Positions 36,808 to 45,098 of a DNA stretch of 64,000 nucleotides are shown in pieces; the first letter of the stretch is position 1; each line of letters opens with the position of its first letter. A program made the position numbers and the translations under genes. The stretch comes from Flavobacterium sp. CBA20B-1 (GTDB lineage Bacteria > Bacteroidota > Bacteroidia > Flavobacteriales > Flavobacteriaceae), in NCBI RefSeq assembly GCF_028473145.1, contig NZ_CP092370.1, positions 2,604,001 to 2,668,000 on the forward strand, read 5' to 3'. Under the pieces are notes generated by a model. It was not told where the DNA came from, did not search any database, and worked only from the letters and a program-made list of their open reading frames with translations.

Positions 36808-37689
36808 TTATTTACTCCCTTTTGCTTTAATCATTTGCTCCAGCATATCCCACAGTTCTTTTGGAATATTTTCCAGCATATTAAATTCGCCAGCACCTTG
36901 CAACCACTCACCACCATCAATAGTAACAACTTCGCCGTTGATGTATTGTGAAAAATCCGAAACTAAGTAAGCAGCTAAATTCGCCAGTTCCTGATGATTG
37001 CCTACACGGCGTAACGGAACTTGCTTGGTAATATCAAACTGATCTTTTAAATTACCTGGCAGTAATCTGTCCCAAGCACCTTTTGTAGGAAAAGGTCCTG
37101 GAGCAATAGCATTCATGCGAATTCCGTATTTAGCCCATTCCACTGCCAAACTGCGCGTCATTGCTAAAACTCCTGCTTTTGCAGTTGCACTTGGCACTAC
37201 ATAACCCGAACCTGTCCAAGCATACGTGGTAACAATATTTAAAACGGTTTTGTTTTTTTCGCCTTTGTCAATCCAATGTTTTCCTAAAGCAAGCGTACAG
37301 TTTTTGCTGCCTTTTAAAACAATGTCTATAATGGTATCAAAAGCATTTGCCGATAAACGTTCGGTAGGAGAGATGAAGTTACCCGCAGCGTTGTTTAACA
37401 ACACATCGACTTTTCCAAAAGCCGACAAAACCTGTTGCAACATATTTTCTACCTGATCGTAATGACGAACATCGCAAGCAATCGGTAAACATGTTCCACT
37501 GGTTTGTTGCTCTAATTCGGTAGCGGTGTTTTTTAGCTTCTCAATATCGCGAGAGGTGATGGCAACTTTTGCTCCTAATTCTAAAAAATAGGTAGTCATT
37601 GCTTTACCCAAACCACTGCCACCGCCTGTTACGATGATTACTTTATCTTTTAACGCATTGTCGCGTAACATTTTCTGTGAAAAATCCAT
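36808..37689 (-). CDS. SDR oxidoreductase, 2,4-dienoyl-CoA reductase (DECR)-like
   Basis: 293-aa short-chain dehydrogenase. TGGGSGLG binds NADP(H), and NNAAGNF is the NNAG-type motif. The usual YxxxK is replaced by the pattern of mitochondrial DECR1: VTTYAWTGSGYVVPSATAKAGV, with the Tyr set upstream and the Lys retained, then GPFPTKGAWDRL and ANLAAYLVSDFSQYINGEVVTIDGGEWLQGAGEFN, all very close to DECR1. It probably removes double bonds from polyunsaturated acyl-CoA during beta-oxidation. No adjacent fad genes. Monocistronic. Confidence 0.88.
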   Translation of the reverse strand: MDFSQKMLRDNALKDKVIIVTGGGSGLGKAMTTYFLELGAKVAITSRDIEKLKNTATELEQQTSGTCLPIACDVRHYDQVENMLQQVLSAFGKVDVLLNNAAGNFISPTERLSANAFDTIIDIVLKGSKNCTLALGKHWIDKGEKNKTVLNIVTTYAWTGSGYVVPSATAKAGVLAMTRSLAVEWAKYGIRMNAIAPGPFPTKGAWDRLLPGNLKDQFDITKQVPLRRVGNHQELANLAAYLVSDFSQYINGEVVTIDGGEWLQGAGEFNMLENIPKELWDMLEQMIKAKGSK

Positions 37690-37878
37690 ATATTATCATT
37701 TAGTTGGTTAAGTAAATATACAAAAAAGTATGCGTGCATAATATTTTTGTTGTAAAAATCAATAAAACTAAATAAGCCTAATTTAACGAAGCAGTTTTCT
37801 TATGCAAAATAAATAGTGTTTTTTTTTTAAGAAAAACAACTTTTCTATAATTTTGTATAAATTTAATAAAAAGAAGAA

Positions 37879-38589
37879 ATGGGAAGAGCATTTGAATTTA
37901 GAAAAGCAAGAAAAATGAAACGTTGGTCGGCAATGGCTAAAACGTTTACTCGCATTGGTAAAGACATTGTTATGGCTGTTAAAGAAGGTGGTCCAAACCC
38001 TGAAACCAATGCCCGTTTGCGTGCTGTTATTCAAAATGCTAAGGCGGCTAATATGCCGAAAGACAACGTAGAACGTGCAATTAAAAAGGCATCCGACAAA
38101 GATACAGCTAACTATAAAGAAGTTTTGTTTGAAGGTTATGCGCCCCACGGAATTGCCGTATTAATTGAAACAGCCACAGATAATAACAACCGAACAGTCG
38201 CAAACATTCGTTCATACTTTAATAAATGTAATGGAACTTTAGGAACACAAGGTTCTGTTGAGTTTATGTTTGATCATACCTGCAATTTCAGAATAGCTAA
38301 AGTGGAAGGTTTGGATTTGGAAGAGTTTGAATTAGAGCTAATCGATGCAGGTGTAGATGAGATTTTTGAAGACGAAGACGGTATTTTAATCTATGCACCA
38401 TTTAATAGCTTTGGTTCGATTCAAAAAGAATTAGAAGAACGCAATATGGAAATTTTATCATCTGGTTTTGATCGAATTCCGCAAGTAACAAAAGAACTCA
38501 CTGAGGAGCAAATCGCAGATGTTGAAAAACTTTTGGATAAAATCGAGGAAGACGACGATGTGCAGAATGTTTATACCACAATGGGCTAA
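37879..38589 (+). CDS. YebC/PmpR family DNA-binding regulatory protein
   Basis: 236 aa of the YebC/PmpR/TACO1 family. MGRAFEFRKARKMKRWSAMAKTFTRIGKDI is the conserved basic N-terminus (the MAGHSKW variant typical of Bacteroidota), then NMPKDNVERAIKKAS, EGYAPHGIAVLIETATDNNNRT and GSVEFMFDH. Members act as transcription regulators and, by recent evidence, as ribosome-associated factors easing proline-rich stalls. Short divergent spacing (189 bp) from the SDR gene. A strong terminator follows, shared with the small membrane protein gene on the other strand. Confidence 0.95.
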   Translation: MGRAFEFRKARKMKRWSAMAKTFTRIGKDIVMAVKEGGPNPETNARLRAVIQNAKAANMPKDNVERAIKKASDKDTANYKEVLFEGYAPHGIAVLIETATDNNNRTVANIRSYFNKCNGTLGTQGSVEFMFDHTCNFRIAKVEGLDLEEFELELIDAGVDEIFEDEDGILIYAPFNSFGSIQKELEERNMEILSSGFDRIPQVTKELTEEQIADVEKLLDKIEEDDDVQNVYTTMG

Positions 38590-38599
38590 AAAAACAAAA

Positions 38600-38629
38600 A
38601 AATCCTTTTCAAACGAAAAGGATTTTTTT
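38600..38629. terminator. Bidirectional terminator
   Basis: AAATCCTTTTC (38600-38610), AAAC loop, GAAAAGGATTT (38615-38625), then a T run; A-rich upstream flank. Confidence 0.9.
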
Positions 38630-38642
38630 TTAATACATATTT

Positions 38643-38801
38643 TTATGCATCTCTTTTAGCTTTTTTCTCTTTAATAAGATCAGCTGCTCCTCCAAAAGCC
38701 CAGTAAAATACAAAGCTAACAAGGAAAAACATCAACCAAAAACCCATGGTTAAGATTGTTAACCCAATTAAAAAAGCTATAAATTGTTGAAATTCAAACA
38801 T
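38643..38801 (-). CDS. Small membrane protein, 52 aa
   Basis: Reads MFEFQQFIAFLIGLTILTMG, then FWLMFFLVSFVFYWAFGGAA and DLIKEKKAKRDA, stop TAA. Residues 6-37 are one long or two short membrane helices; the tail is basic, so the C-terminus is probably cytoplasmic. Support for a real gene: an exact consensus promoter 30 bp upstream on the same strand, and a bidirectional terminator just after the stop. Its size is below usual gene-finder cut-offs. The function is unknown. Confidence 0.7.
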   Translation of the reverse strand: MFEFQQFIAFLIGLTILTMGFWLMFFLVSFVFYWAFGGAADLIKEKKAKRDA

Positions 38802-38830
38802 GATTCCGGAATTTTTTGTGTATACAGTTA

Positions 38831-38861
38831 CAAAGATATAACGAAACTTTAACTACCCAAA
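38831..38861 (-). promoter_or_regulatory. Promoter of the 52-aa membrane protein gene
   Basis: Minus strand TTTG (38861-38858), 19-bp spacer, TATCTTTG (38838-38831): exact consensus. Confidence 0.75.
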
Positions 38862-38956
38862 CAAAAATCTTAATTAATTCTAAAAAATATTTCTAAAAAT
38901 GGATTAATCGATTTTAAGCCGTACCTTTAATTGTATCAACAAAACAACTAATAAAG

Positions 38957-40342
38957 ATGGAATATAGAATTGAAACCGATACAATGGGTCCTGTAAAAGT
39001 ACCCGCAGATAAACTATGGGGTGCACAAACTGAACGTTCCCGAAACAATTTTAAAATTGGTGCAGAAGCATCTATGCCTATCGAAATTATTGAAGGATTT
39101 GCTTATTTAAAAAAAGCCGCTGCTTATGCCAATTGCGATTTAGGGGTACTTTCGGTAGAAAAAAGAGATGCCATTGCTGCCGTTTGTAATGAAATTTTGA
39201 GTGGAACATTAAACGATCAGTTTCCTTTGGTGATTTGGCAAACGGGTTCCGGAACGCAATCTAATATGAATGTAAACGAAGTAATTGCCAATCGAGCACA
39301 AGTTCTAGCTGGTTTAGAAATTGGTGCCGAAAAAAGCATTTTAAAAGCAAACGATGATGTGAATAAATCACAATCATCAAACGACACATTTCCAACTGCG
39401 ATGCACATTGCGGCTTATAAAATCATTCAGCAAGTTACCATTCCGGGAATCGAACAATTGCGAAATACCTTACAAGAAAAAGCAGAAGCGTTCAAAAGTG
39501 TAGTAAAAATTGGACGAACACATTTAATGGATGCCACTCCGCTTACCTTAGGTCAAGAATTTTCAGGTTATGTATCTCAGCTTAACCACGGATTAAAAGC
39601 TTTAAGAAACACATTGACTCATTTAACCGAAATTGCTTTAGGAGGAACAGCTGTTGGCACCGGTTTAAACACTCCAAAAGGTTATGATGTATTGGTAGCA
39701 AAATATATTGCACAATTCACAAAATTTCCATTCATAACCGCTGAAAATAAATTTGAGGCTTTGGCTGCACACGATGCCATTGTGGAAACCCATGGTGCGT
39801 TAAAACAATTAGCCGTTTCATTAAACAAAATCGCAAACGATATCCGCATGCTTGCATCAGGACCCAGATCGAGCATCGGTGAATTGTTGCTTCCCGAAAA
39901 CGAACCAGGATCGTCTATTATGCCCGGTAAAGTAAATCCTACACAATGCGAAGCATTAACAATGGTTGCCGCTCAGGTCATTGGTAACGATGTAGCAATT
40001 ACATTTGGCGGTGCGCAAGGTCATTTCGAACTGAATGTATTTAAACCACTCATGGCAGCAAACTTTCTACAATCCGCACAATTAATTGGCGATGCTTGTG
40101 CATCGTTTAATGAGCATTGCGCAAAAGGTATTGAACCAAATTATGATCGAATTAAAGAGTTGGTTGATAACTCGTTAATGCTGGTAACCGCTTTAAACCC
40201 TAAAATAGGCTATTACAAAGCCGCCGAGATTGCCCAAATGGCGCATAAAAACAATACCACTTTAAAAGAAACGGCAATTGCTTTGGGATACCTCACCTCT
40301 GATGAATTTGATGAATGGGTAAAGCCAGAGAATATGGTATAG
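38957..40342 (+). CDS. fumC: Class II fumarate hydratase
   Basis: 461-aa iron-independent fumarase of the TCA cycle, homotetramer. Motifs: [25 protein letters not shown], the catalytic His region [16 protein letters not shown], and signature [16 protein letters not shown] starting at residue 318. Full length with no disruption. A -7-like TACCTTTA is at 38922-38929. The gap to murF is 83 bp and contains its own -7 box, so the two are probably separate units. Confidence 0.96.
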   Translation: MEYRIETDTMGPVKVPADKLWGAQTERSRNNFKIGAEASMPIEIIEGFAYLKKAAAYANCDLGVLSVEKRDAIAAVCNEILSGTLNDQFPLVIWQTGSGTQSNMNVNEVIANRAQVLAGLEIGAEKSILKANDDVNKSQSSNDTFPTAMHIAAYKIIQQVTIPGIEQLRNTLQEKAEAFKSVVKIGRTHLMDATPLTLGQEFSGYVSQLNHGLKALRNTLTHLTEIALGGTAVGTGLNTPKGYDVLVAKYIAQFTKFPFITAENKFEALAAHDAIVETHGALKQLAVSLNKIANDIRMLASGPRSSIGELLLPENEPGSSIMPGKVNPTQCEALTMVAAQVIGNDVAITFGGAQGHFELNVFKPLMAANFLQSAQLIGDACASFNEHCAKGIEPNYDRIKELVDNSLMLVTALNPKIGYYKAAEIAQMAHKNNTTLKETAIALGYLTSDEFDEWVKPENMV

Positions 40343-40383
40343 ATTGTTTTGCAGTAATTGTTTCGCTAAAAACTAAATAATGT

Positions 40384-40391
40384 TAAATTTG
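40384..40391 (+). promoter_or_regulatory. -7 box (TAAATTTG) of murF
   Basis: Exact TAnnTTTG match 34 bp before the murF ATG; a TTG 23 bp further up could serve as -33. Confidence 0.55.
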
Positions 40392-40425
40392 CAACACAAA
40401 ACACTTAAAGACTTTAAGTACAATT

Positions 40426-41715
40426 ATGGAATTATTCGAACTTTACGCATTGTTCACACAATGCAATGGTGTGAGCACCGACACACGAAACATTTTGCCC
40501 AACAGTATGTTCTTTGCTTTGAAAGGAGCCAATTTCAACGCCAATGAATTTGCTTTGCAAGCCCTTGAAAAAGGAGCCGCATACGCCGTTGTAGATGATA
40601 TCAACCTAAAAAAAATAGAAAATAATAAGCTCATTATTGTAACCGACGTACTTAAAACCCTTCAAGATTTAGCCGGTTTTCATAGGTTTCATATTGGATT
40701 ACCCATAATCGCACTAACTGGAAGCAATGGAAAAACCACAAGCAAAGAGCTCCTTCACGCGGTTCTAAGCAAAAAATACAACACCATTGCCACCATTGGA
40801 AATTTAAACAATCATATAGGTGTACCACTCACCCTTTTGCGAATTACCGAAGAAACAGACCTTGCCATCATTGAAATGGGAGCAAACCATCAAAAAGAAA
40901 TCGAATTATTGTGCAAAATCACCCAACCCGATTTTGGTTTCATCACCAATTTTGGCAAAGCACATCTAGAAGGTTTTGGCGGTATAGAAGGAGTCATTAA
41001 AGGCAAAAGCGAAATGTATGACTACCTCAGTGAAAACAAAAAAACGGCTTTTGTAAACTTTGACGATGCCACACAAGTTCAAAAAACACAATCTATCAAT
41101 CATTACGGATTTTCCACCAAAAATAATCCAGCTGCAAACCTGCAAATCAACAATGCAAATGCCCAACCCATGGCATCTATGCAAGTAAACAATATCGATA
41201 TACAATCCAATCTAACCGGATCATACAACCTGCCCAACATCGCTTTTGCAGTCTGCATAGGTAATTATTTCAACATTCCATTCGAAACAATTAAGCAAGC
41301 CATCGAGGAATACATCCCGCAAAACAACCGCTCACAGTGGACAAAAATAAACAATAAAAACATTCTATTAGATGCCTACAATGCCAATCCAAGCAGCATG
41401 CAAGTAGCCATTGATAATTTTTGCCAACTACAAGAGCCTTCAAAAACCATGATTTTAGGCGATATGTTCGAATTGGGCACCTCATCCAATACAGAGCATA
41501 CAACCATTATCAAACAAGCTATCGAAACCAAAATACCAACCATTTTTATAGGGCAACATTTTTACAGCAATCAAATAACATCAGATACCGTAAAATATTT
41601 CATCAATTTAGAAGATTTCATTACACATCTTAAAAAACAAACCATCAACAGCAATTTGCTACTCATCAAAGGCTCGCGTGGGATGGCATTAGAAAAAATT
41701 ATTGATTTCATTTAA
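40426..41715 (+). CDS. murF: UDP-N-acetylmuramoyl-tripeptide--D-alanyl-D-alanine ligase
   Basis: Adds D-Ala-D-Ala to the UDP-MurNAc-tripeptide, last cytoplasmic step of peptidoglycan precursor synthesis. N-terminal UDP-binding domain begins GVSTDTRNILPNSMFFALKG. ATP loop TGSNGKTT at 98-105, IEMGANHQKEIE, TNFGKAHLEGF with the modified-Lys region GVIKGKSEMYD, and the C-terminal domain motif LDAYNANPSSM. 429 aa, normal size. It lies away from the main dcw cluster. It is followed by a hairpin-rich element and a minisatellite rather than a standard terminator. Confidence 0.96.
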   Translation: MELFELYALFTQCNGVSTDTRNILPNSMFFALKGANFNANEFALQALEKGAAYAVVDDINLKKIENNKLIIVTDVLKTLQDLAGFHRFHIGLPIIALTGSNGKTTSKELLHAVLSKKYNTIATIGNLNNHIGVPLTLLRITEETDLAIIEMGANHQKEIELLCKITQPDFGFITNFGKAHLEGFGGIEGVIKGKSEMYDYLSENKKTAFVNFDDATQVQKTQSINHYGFSTKNNPAANLQINNANAQPMASMQVNNIDIQSNLTGSYNLPNIAFAVCIGNYFNIPFETIKQAIEEYIPQNNRSQWTKINNKNILLDAYNANPSSMQVAIDNFCQLQEPSKTMILGDMFELGTSSNTEHTTIIKQAIETKIPTIFIGQHFYSNQITSDTVKYFINLEDFITHLKKQTINSNLLLIKGSRGMALEKIIDFI

Positions 41716-41721
41716 TTTTAC

Positions 41722-41830
41722 AAGGGCAATCCCTTCCACTAACGTTTCAGGTCGGGCTTTCCGCCGTCGCTTTTGTTTTCTATCAAAAACAAAGAGCTCC
41801 AACAAGGCTGCAATCCCTATTGCGGTTAGC
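41722..41830. repeat. Hairpin-rich intergenic element, possibly a dispersed repeat
   Basis: About 110 bp, less AT-rich than its surroundings, with no open protein. Three hairpins: AAGGG-CAAT-CCCTT (41722-41735), CTTTTGTTTT with AAAAACAAAG (41770-41794, one bulge), and GCAAT-CCCT-ATTGC (41810-41823). Between them CGG-GCTTT-CCG forms a small fourth stem. From memory, similar 'GGTCGGGCTTTCCGC ... GCAATCCCTATTGCGG' blocks recur between genes in Flavobacteriaceae; I cannot confirm this here. It contains no T run, so it is not an ordinary terminator. Confidence 0.55.
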
Positions 41831-41855
41831 TGATGATTACTGTATAATGTAGGTT

Positions 41856-42074
41856 GTATATTGTATTGCTGTATATTGTAATGCTGTATATTGTAATGCT
41901 GTATATTGTAATGCTGTATATTGTAATGCTGTATATTGTAATGCTGTATATTGTAATGCTGTATATTGTAATGCTGTATATTGTAATGCTGTATATTGTA
42001 ATGCTGTATATTGTAATGCTGTATATTGTAATGCTGTATATTGTATTGCTGTATATTGTATTGCTGTATATTGT
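41856..42074. repeat. 15-bp tandem repeat (minisatellite), 14 full units plus a partial one
   Basis: Unit GTATATTGTAATGCT. Units start at 41856 and every 15 bp to 42051, followed by a 9-bp partial unit. Units 2-12 are identical; units 1, 13 and 14 read GTATATTGTATTGCT. A degenerate unit (GTATAATGTAGGTT) precedes the array. Perfect inner units with variant edge units point to recent expansion from the middle. As 15 is divisible by three, long reading frames of repeating pentapeptides exist on both strands, but these are by-products. Likely variable in copy number between strains. Confidence 0.95.
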
Positions 42075-42221
42075 TGAAAATCCGAGTAAATCCATGAATC
42101 TGTTATAAGAAAGCTAAAAATCTCATCAAAAGCATTTAATCATTATATTTAAGGATAAATATCTAAATTTTATAATCAGTTACCCAAAAAAATAAAATGT
42201 ACAGTGCCTATTTGCATAAAA

Positions 42222-42248
42222 AAACCGCCTCAACTTGTGAGACGGTTT
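42222..42248 (-). terminator. Terminator of the fasciclin gene
   Basis: AAACCG with CGGTTT, then CTCA with TGAG separated by a 1-nt internal mismatch; eight T residues follow on the minus strand. Confidence 0.8.
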
Positions 42249-42279
42249 GAACACTCAATAAAATAACATTTAACTATTA

Positions 42280-43233
42280 TTATGGAAGTAAAACTCGGTC
42301 AATTAAATGAACTACGCCATTTGTTGCCAACATATTTACTGATGTAATTACAGAAGGTGTGCTGTTTCCATTGCCTTTTACGGTTGCTTGATTTCCTAAA
42401 GCTACCATTAATGTTCCACCATTTACAGTATTTAGTGATTGACCATTTGATAGGTCAGATGAGAATGCACGAGCAGCAATCACGTGATAAGTTAGTATTG
42501 ATGTTAAAGCAGCTGGATCTGCATTTTGTATTGATGCTATGGTAGGAAAACCAGCGTCTATAAATGCTTGATTGGTTGGTGCAAATACAGTTAGATTATT
42601 TGTAGTTGCAAGTATATTAGCAACGTTTGTTGAACCTTCGCTAGCACGTAATACAGCTGCTACTAAGTAAGAGAGGTTTGAGTTTGCTTGTGCCATTTCT
42701 ACGATATCTTGTGTTGGCGGCATTAATACACGCTCAATTGAATGAATAACTCCGTTTGATGCGGCGATATCGGCAGTGGTTACTTTCCAACCGTTTACAA
42801 ATACCCCTCTGCTGTCTTTGGTAACGTATATTTTGTCACCACCAACAGTTGTAACTTCAGCGTTCGGTCCTGCGGGTACATCTGCAGCCATTACTTTTGC
42901 AGCCAATGTATGATATAATAAAATATCGCTTAAAGCGGTTTCTGAAAGGCTGTTAATGGTTTGTTGGGAAATACCCGAAGCTGCAAATGCTTGATTGTTG
43001 GGTGCAAACACTGTAAAAGGGCCGGTGCCGTTTAGTGTTTCTCCTAAATTTGCTTTTGTTACAGCAGCTTTTAAAAGGCTGTAATCTGCATTTTCGCTTA
43101 CAATGGTTGCGATTGTTTTTTGCTGAGGCATTATTGGTGTTGACTCATCGTCGTTACACGAAGTGGTTAATGCAAGGAATGCGAATGCAAATGTTGCACT
43201 TGCAAACTTTTTTAAGGATGTTCTAATTTTCAT
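42280..43233 (-). CDS. Lipoprotein with two fasciclin (FAS1) domains
   Basis: 317 aa. Lipoprotein signal MKIRTSLKKFASATFAFAF, then LALTTSC (C26) followed by NDDE. Two FAS1 domains: about 40-170 (TIATIVSENADYSLLKAAV, GPFTVFAPNNQAF, LLYHTLAAKV, NGVIHSIERVLMPP) and about 175-317 (DIVEMAQANSNLSYLVAAVLRA, LTVFAPTNQAF, LTYHVIAARAF, NGVVHLIDRVLLP). FAS1 modules mediate adhesion; the protein is probably outer-membrane anchored. It lies 64 bp downstream of the TspO-like gene and has no -7 box of its own that I can see, so the two are probably co-transcribed. Confidence 0.93.
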   Translation of the reverse strand: MKIRTSLKKFASATFAFAFLALTTSCNDDESTPIMPQQKTIATIVSENADYSLLKAAVTKANLGETLNGTGPFTVFAPNNQAFAASGISQQTINSLSETALSDILLYHTLAAKVMAADVPAGPNAEVTTVGGDKIYVTKDSRGVFVNGWKVTTADIAASNGVIHSIERVLMPPTQDIVEMAQANSNLSYLVAAVLRASEGSTNVANILATTNNLTVFAPTNQAFIDAGFPTIASIQNADPAALTSILTYHVIAARAFSSDLSNGQSLNTVNGGTLMVALGNQATVKGNGNSTPSVITSVNMLATNGVVHLIDRVLLP

Positions 43234-43297
43234 AATTAATCAATTTAATAGTTATATAATTTACAAGGATTTAAGTATTCGATAAATATTTATTCAA

Positions 43298-44062
43298 TTA
43301 ATCTGCGGGTATTATTTTGTGCATTAAACGGTATAAACAAACTGATAATATGGCGATGCATACAATAACGGCTGTGATTACAATATTAAAATTTTCATTA
43401 AAATTACTTACCGCTACTGCTGCAACTCCCCAAGCAACAGCCACACCAAACGCAATCGCATTGTATTTCCAACTGATATATACGCCAATGATTCCGGCGA
43501 TAATTAGCATTAAAATTGTCCAGCCTACTTCTGTAAAAAAAATTGGTTTCCATTCTATTTTTGTAAGCCAAACGGCTGTATTTGCAATGAGCGCTACTGA
43601 AACCCAACCGACATATATAGCAAATGGGCATGTAATGAATAGGTTTCTCACTGCAATTTTAGGTTGCAATTGCTGACTGTTGAGTAGAATGCGTAGCAAT
43701 AAAATCAATAACACAATCATCAAAATCAGGCACATAAGAATTGCATCGTTCAACCAAAAATAAACCCATAAACAATTAACAACGTTGGTGGCTATAAACG
43801 TGAGCCCTATGGAATCTATGATGGAGCTATTATTTTTTTTTGTTAACTGATAAAAACTATATATGGTATGTGCTATCAACAACAAATAAATAATGCCCCA
43901 AATGCTGAATGCGTACCCTGCGGGTGTAAACATATTGAAATAGCTGTCTGATATACTTTTCATTGTATTGCTATTCATTGTTCCTGTATTCAGCAAATAA
44001 TTCACCAATATGGTTGCCAAAAGGCTAATAAAATTTAGATATATTATTACTTTTTTACTCAT
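43298..44062 (-). CDS. TspO/MBR-like polytopic membrane protein
   Basis: 254 aa with about eight hydrophobic segments. SDSYFNMFTPAGYAFSIWGIIYLLLIAHTIYSFYQ is the start typical of the longer 'tryptophan-rich sensory protein' relatives of TspO, and NCLWVYFW and VGWVSVALIANTAVWLT are further Trp-rich segments. TspO proteins bind porphyrins and act in oxidative or light stress; this longer form is uncharacterised. The 540-bp upstream region carries several palindromes of one type, suggesting dedicated regulation, and the fasciclin gene follows. Assignment to the superfamily is moderately sure; function is not. Confidence 0.7.
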   Translation of the reverse strand: MSKKVIIYLNFISLLATILVNYLLNTGTMNSNTMKSISDSYFNMFTPAGYAFSIWGIIYLLLIAHTIYSFYQLTKKNNSSIIDSIGLTFIATNVVNCLWVYFWLNDAILMCLILMIVLLILLLRILLNSQQLQPKIAVRNLFITCPFAIYVGWVSVALIANTAVWLTKIEWKPIFFTEVGWTILMLIIAGIIGVYISWKYNAIAFGVAVAWGVAAVAVSNFNENFNIVITAVIVCIAILSVCLYRLMHKIIPAD

Positions 44063-44601
44063 AATGATTTAAAATAAGTTATATAAAAAATCGGTTACTC
44101 TAAAAATTATTAGTATGTAAATATATTAATAACATTTTATATAGTATATTTTTATACTTAATTTTTAACAAAATTTTATAAAGTATGTTTTTGTACTATT
44201 TTTTTAAAGCAAAATTTGTGCTTTTAAAATTTAAAGGATATAATTCGGTTTGTTAAAAATCATTTATCTACAATACAAGTTGCTGTGATTATCTTAATTA
44301 TTCCCGATATTTTGAGAGCATGAAGATGCAATACTTAATATTTTACCTATAAAAATCATTGGTTTTTAGATTATTAGGAGATATGTGTTGATTCTATAAT
44401 TCTTAAATTATAAATGATACATATTACTTTTTTAGATTTTTAAAATAAAGTATATTAATATACTTTATTACTTTTTTGTGTTTTATAAATTACCCACAAA
44501 TTAATGTTTGTTTCTACAAAGCGGGGATATTTTACATATTTTTATTTTTTGTATATTAAAAAGTATATTTTTGAACTAATTCAAATAATAATAATTAGTT
44601 A
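44063..44601. promoter_or_regulatory. AT-rich regulatory region with repeated AGTA-N8-TACT dyads
   Basis: 539 bp without a gene. Three perfect dyads lie at 44143-44158 (AGTATATTTTTATACT), 44182-44197 (AGTATGTTTTTGTACT) and 44449-44464 (AGTATATTAATATACT, whose perfect palindrome extends to 44446-44467). Imperfect copies lie at 44112-44127 and 44562-44577. All share a 16-bp frame. The copy at 44562 contains TATTTTTG (44566-44573), an exact -7 box on the plus strand. They are probably operators for one regulator, controlling the TspO-like/fasciclin unit. Confidence 0.6.
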
Positions 44602-45048
44602 CTAAGCAACTACTTTAACATCTAATAGCATATCCATTTGATTTTTAATATACATTTCATTGACATCATTTAAAAAACCAATCGGTGCATAATGAATATA
44701 TCTTTTTCGGTACGATTCAAATAAGGGAGAAATACGCAAATGATCAACTTCTGTTTTTCTGCTGTTTATATATTTATCAATAATATCTTTTTTATGGTTG
44801 TTGGGGTTATTGGCAAATGCTAATAATTCGCCAATTCCGTCGCAAAACCAAACACCTAAATCATTTTTGTCTGATAAACATGAAAACATATTTGTAAAAC
44901 TGTCAAATTCCAAAACGATATTTGTTTGAAATCTGTTGTTAAAATCGTCCAAGTTTGCCGATACGATACCGAGGTTGAAAATTTGTGAGCTACTTAAATC
45001 TTTTTTGATTTCACGATCGATGTAAATACTTTTTATTGCGGATAACAT
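44602..45048 (-). CDS. Hypothetical protein, 148 aa
   Basis: I do not recognise it. MLSAIKSIYIDREIKKDLSSSQIFNLGIVSANLDDFNNRFQTNIVLEFDS opens a mixed alpha/beta protein, with FDSFTNMFSCLSDKNDLGVWFCDGIGELLAFANNPNN in the middle and FESYRKRYIHYAPIGFLNDVNEMYIKNQMDMLLDVKVVA at the end. No signal peptide or membrane segment. It lies upstream of the TspO-like and fasciclin genes on the same strand but is separated by the dyad region, so it may be a regulator of that unit; this is speculation. Its leader carries a terminator-like hairpin. Confidence 0.65.
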   Translation of the reverse strand: MLSAIKSIYIDREIKKDLSSSQIFNLGIVSANLDDFNNRFQTNIVLEFDSFTNMFSCLSDKNDLGVWFCDGIGELLAFANNPNNHKKDIIDKYINSRKTEVDHLRISPLFESYRKRYIHYAPIGFLNDVNEMYIKNQMDMLLDVKVVA

Positions 45049-45066
45049 AGGTAAGTTTAGTTTAAT

Positions 45067-45098
45067 AAAACGCCCAATAACTTAATATCGGGCGTTTT
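45067..45098 (-). promoter_or_regulatory. Terminator-like hairpin in the 5' leader of the 148-aa gene
   Basis: AAAACGCCC (45067-45075) pairs perfectly with GGGCGTTTT (45090-45098), with T residues after the stem on either strand. It sits 18 bp upstream of the ATG at 45048 and downstream of a possible promoter (CAAAGCATA at 45124-45132 with CAAA at 45155-45158 on the plus strand). It may attenuate the gene or end a plus-strand transcript. Confidence 0.55.

Noticed and set aside
37783..38148. 121-codon minus-strand frame
   Set aside because: Antisense to the start of the yebC gene; Cys/Phe-rich with no recognisable features.
41856..42074. CRISPR array
   Set aside because: The repeat is 15 bp, head to tail, with no spacers and no cas genes nearby.
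41826..42108. Long reading frames of repeating pentapeptides (MLYIV on plus, ITIYS on minus) across the minisatellite
   Set aside because: A 15-bp repeat without in-frame stops creates such frames automatically; no start context, promoter or homology supports translation.
44063..44601. Phage attachment site or insertion-sequence ends, considered for the repeated dyads
   Set aside because: The dyads are short, evenly structured palindromes inside one intergenic region, with no transposase or integrase and no direct repeats flanking a module.
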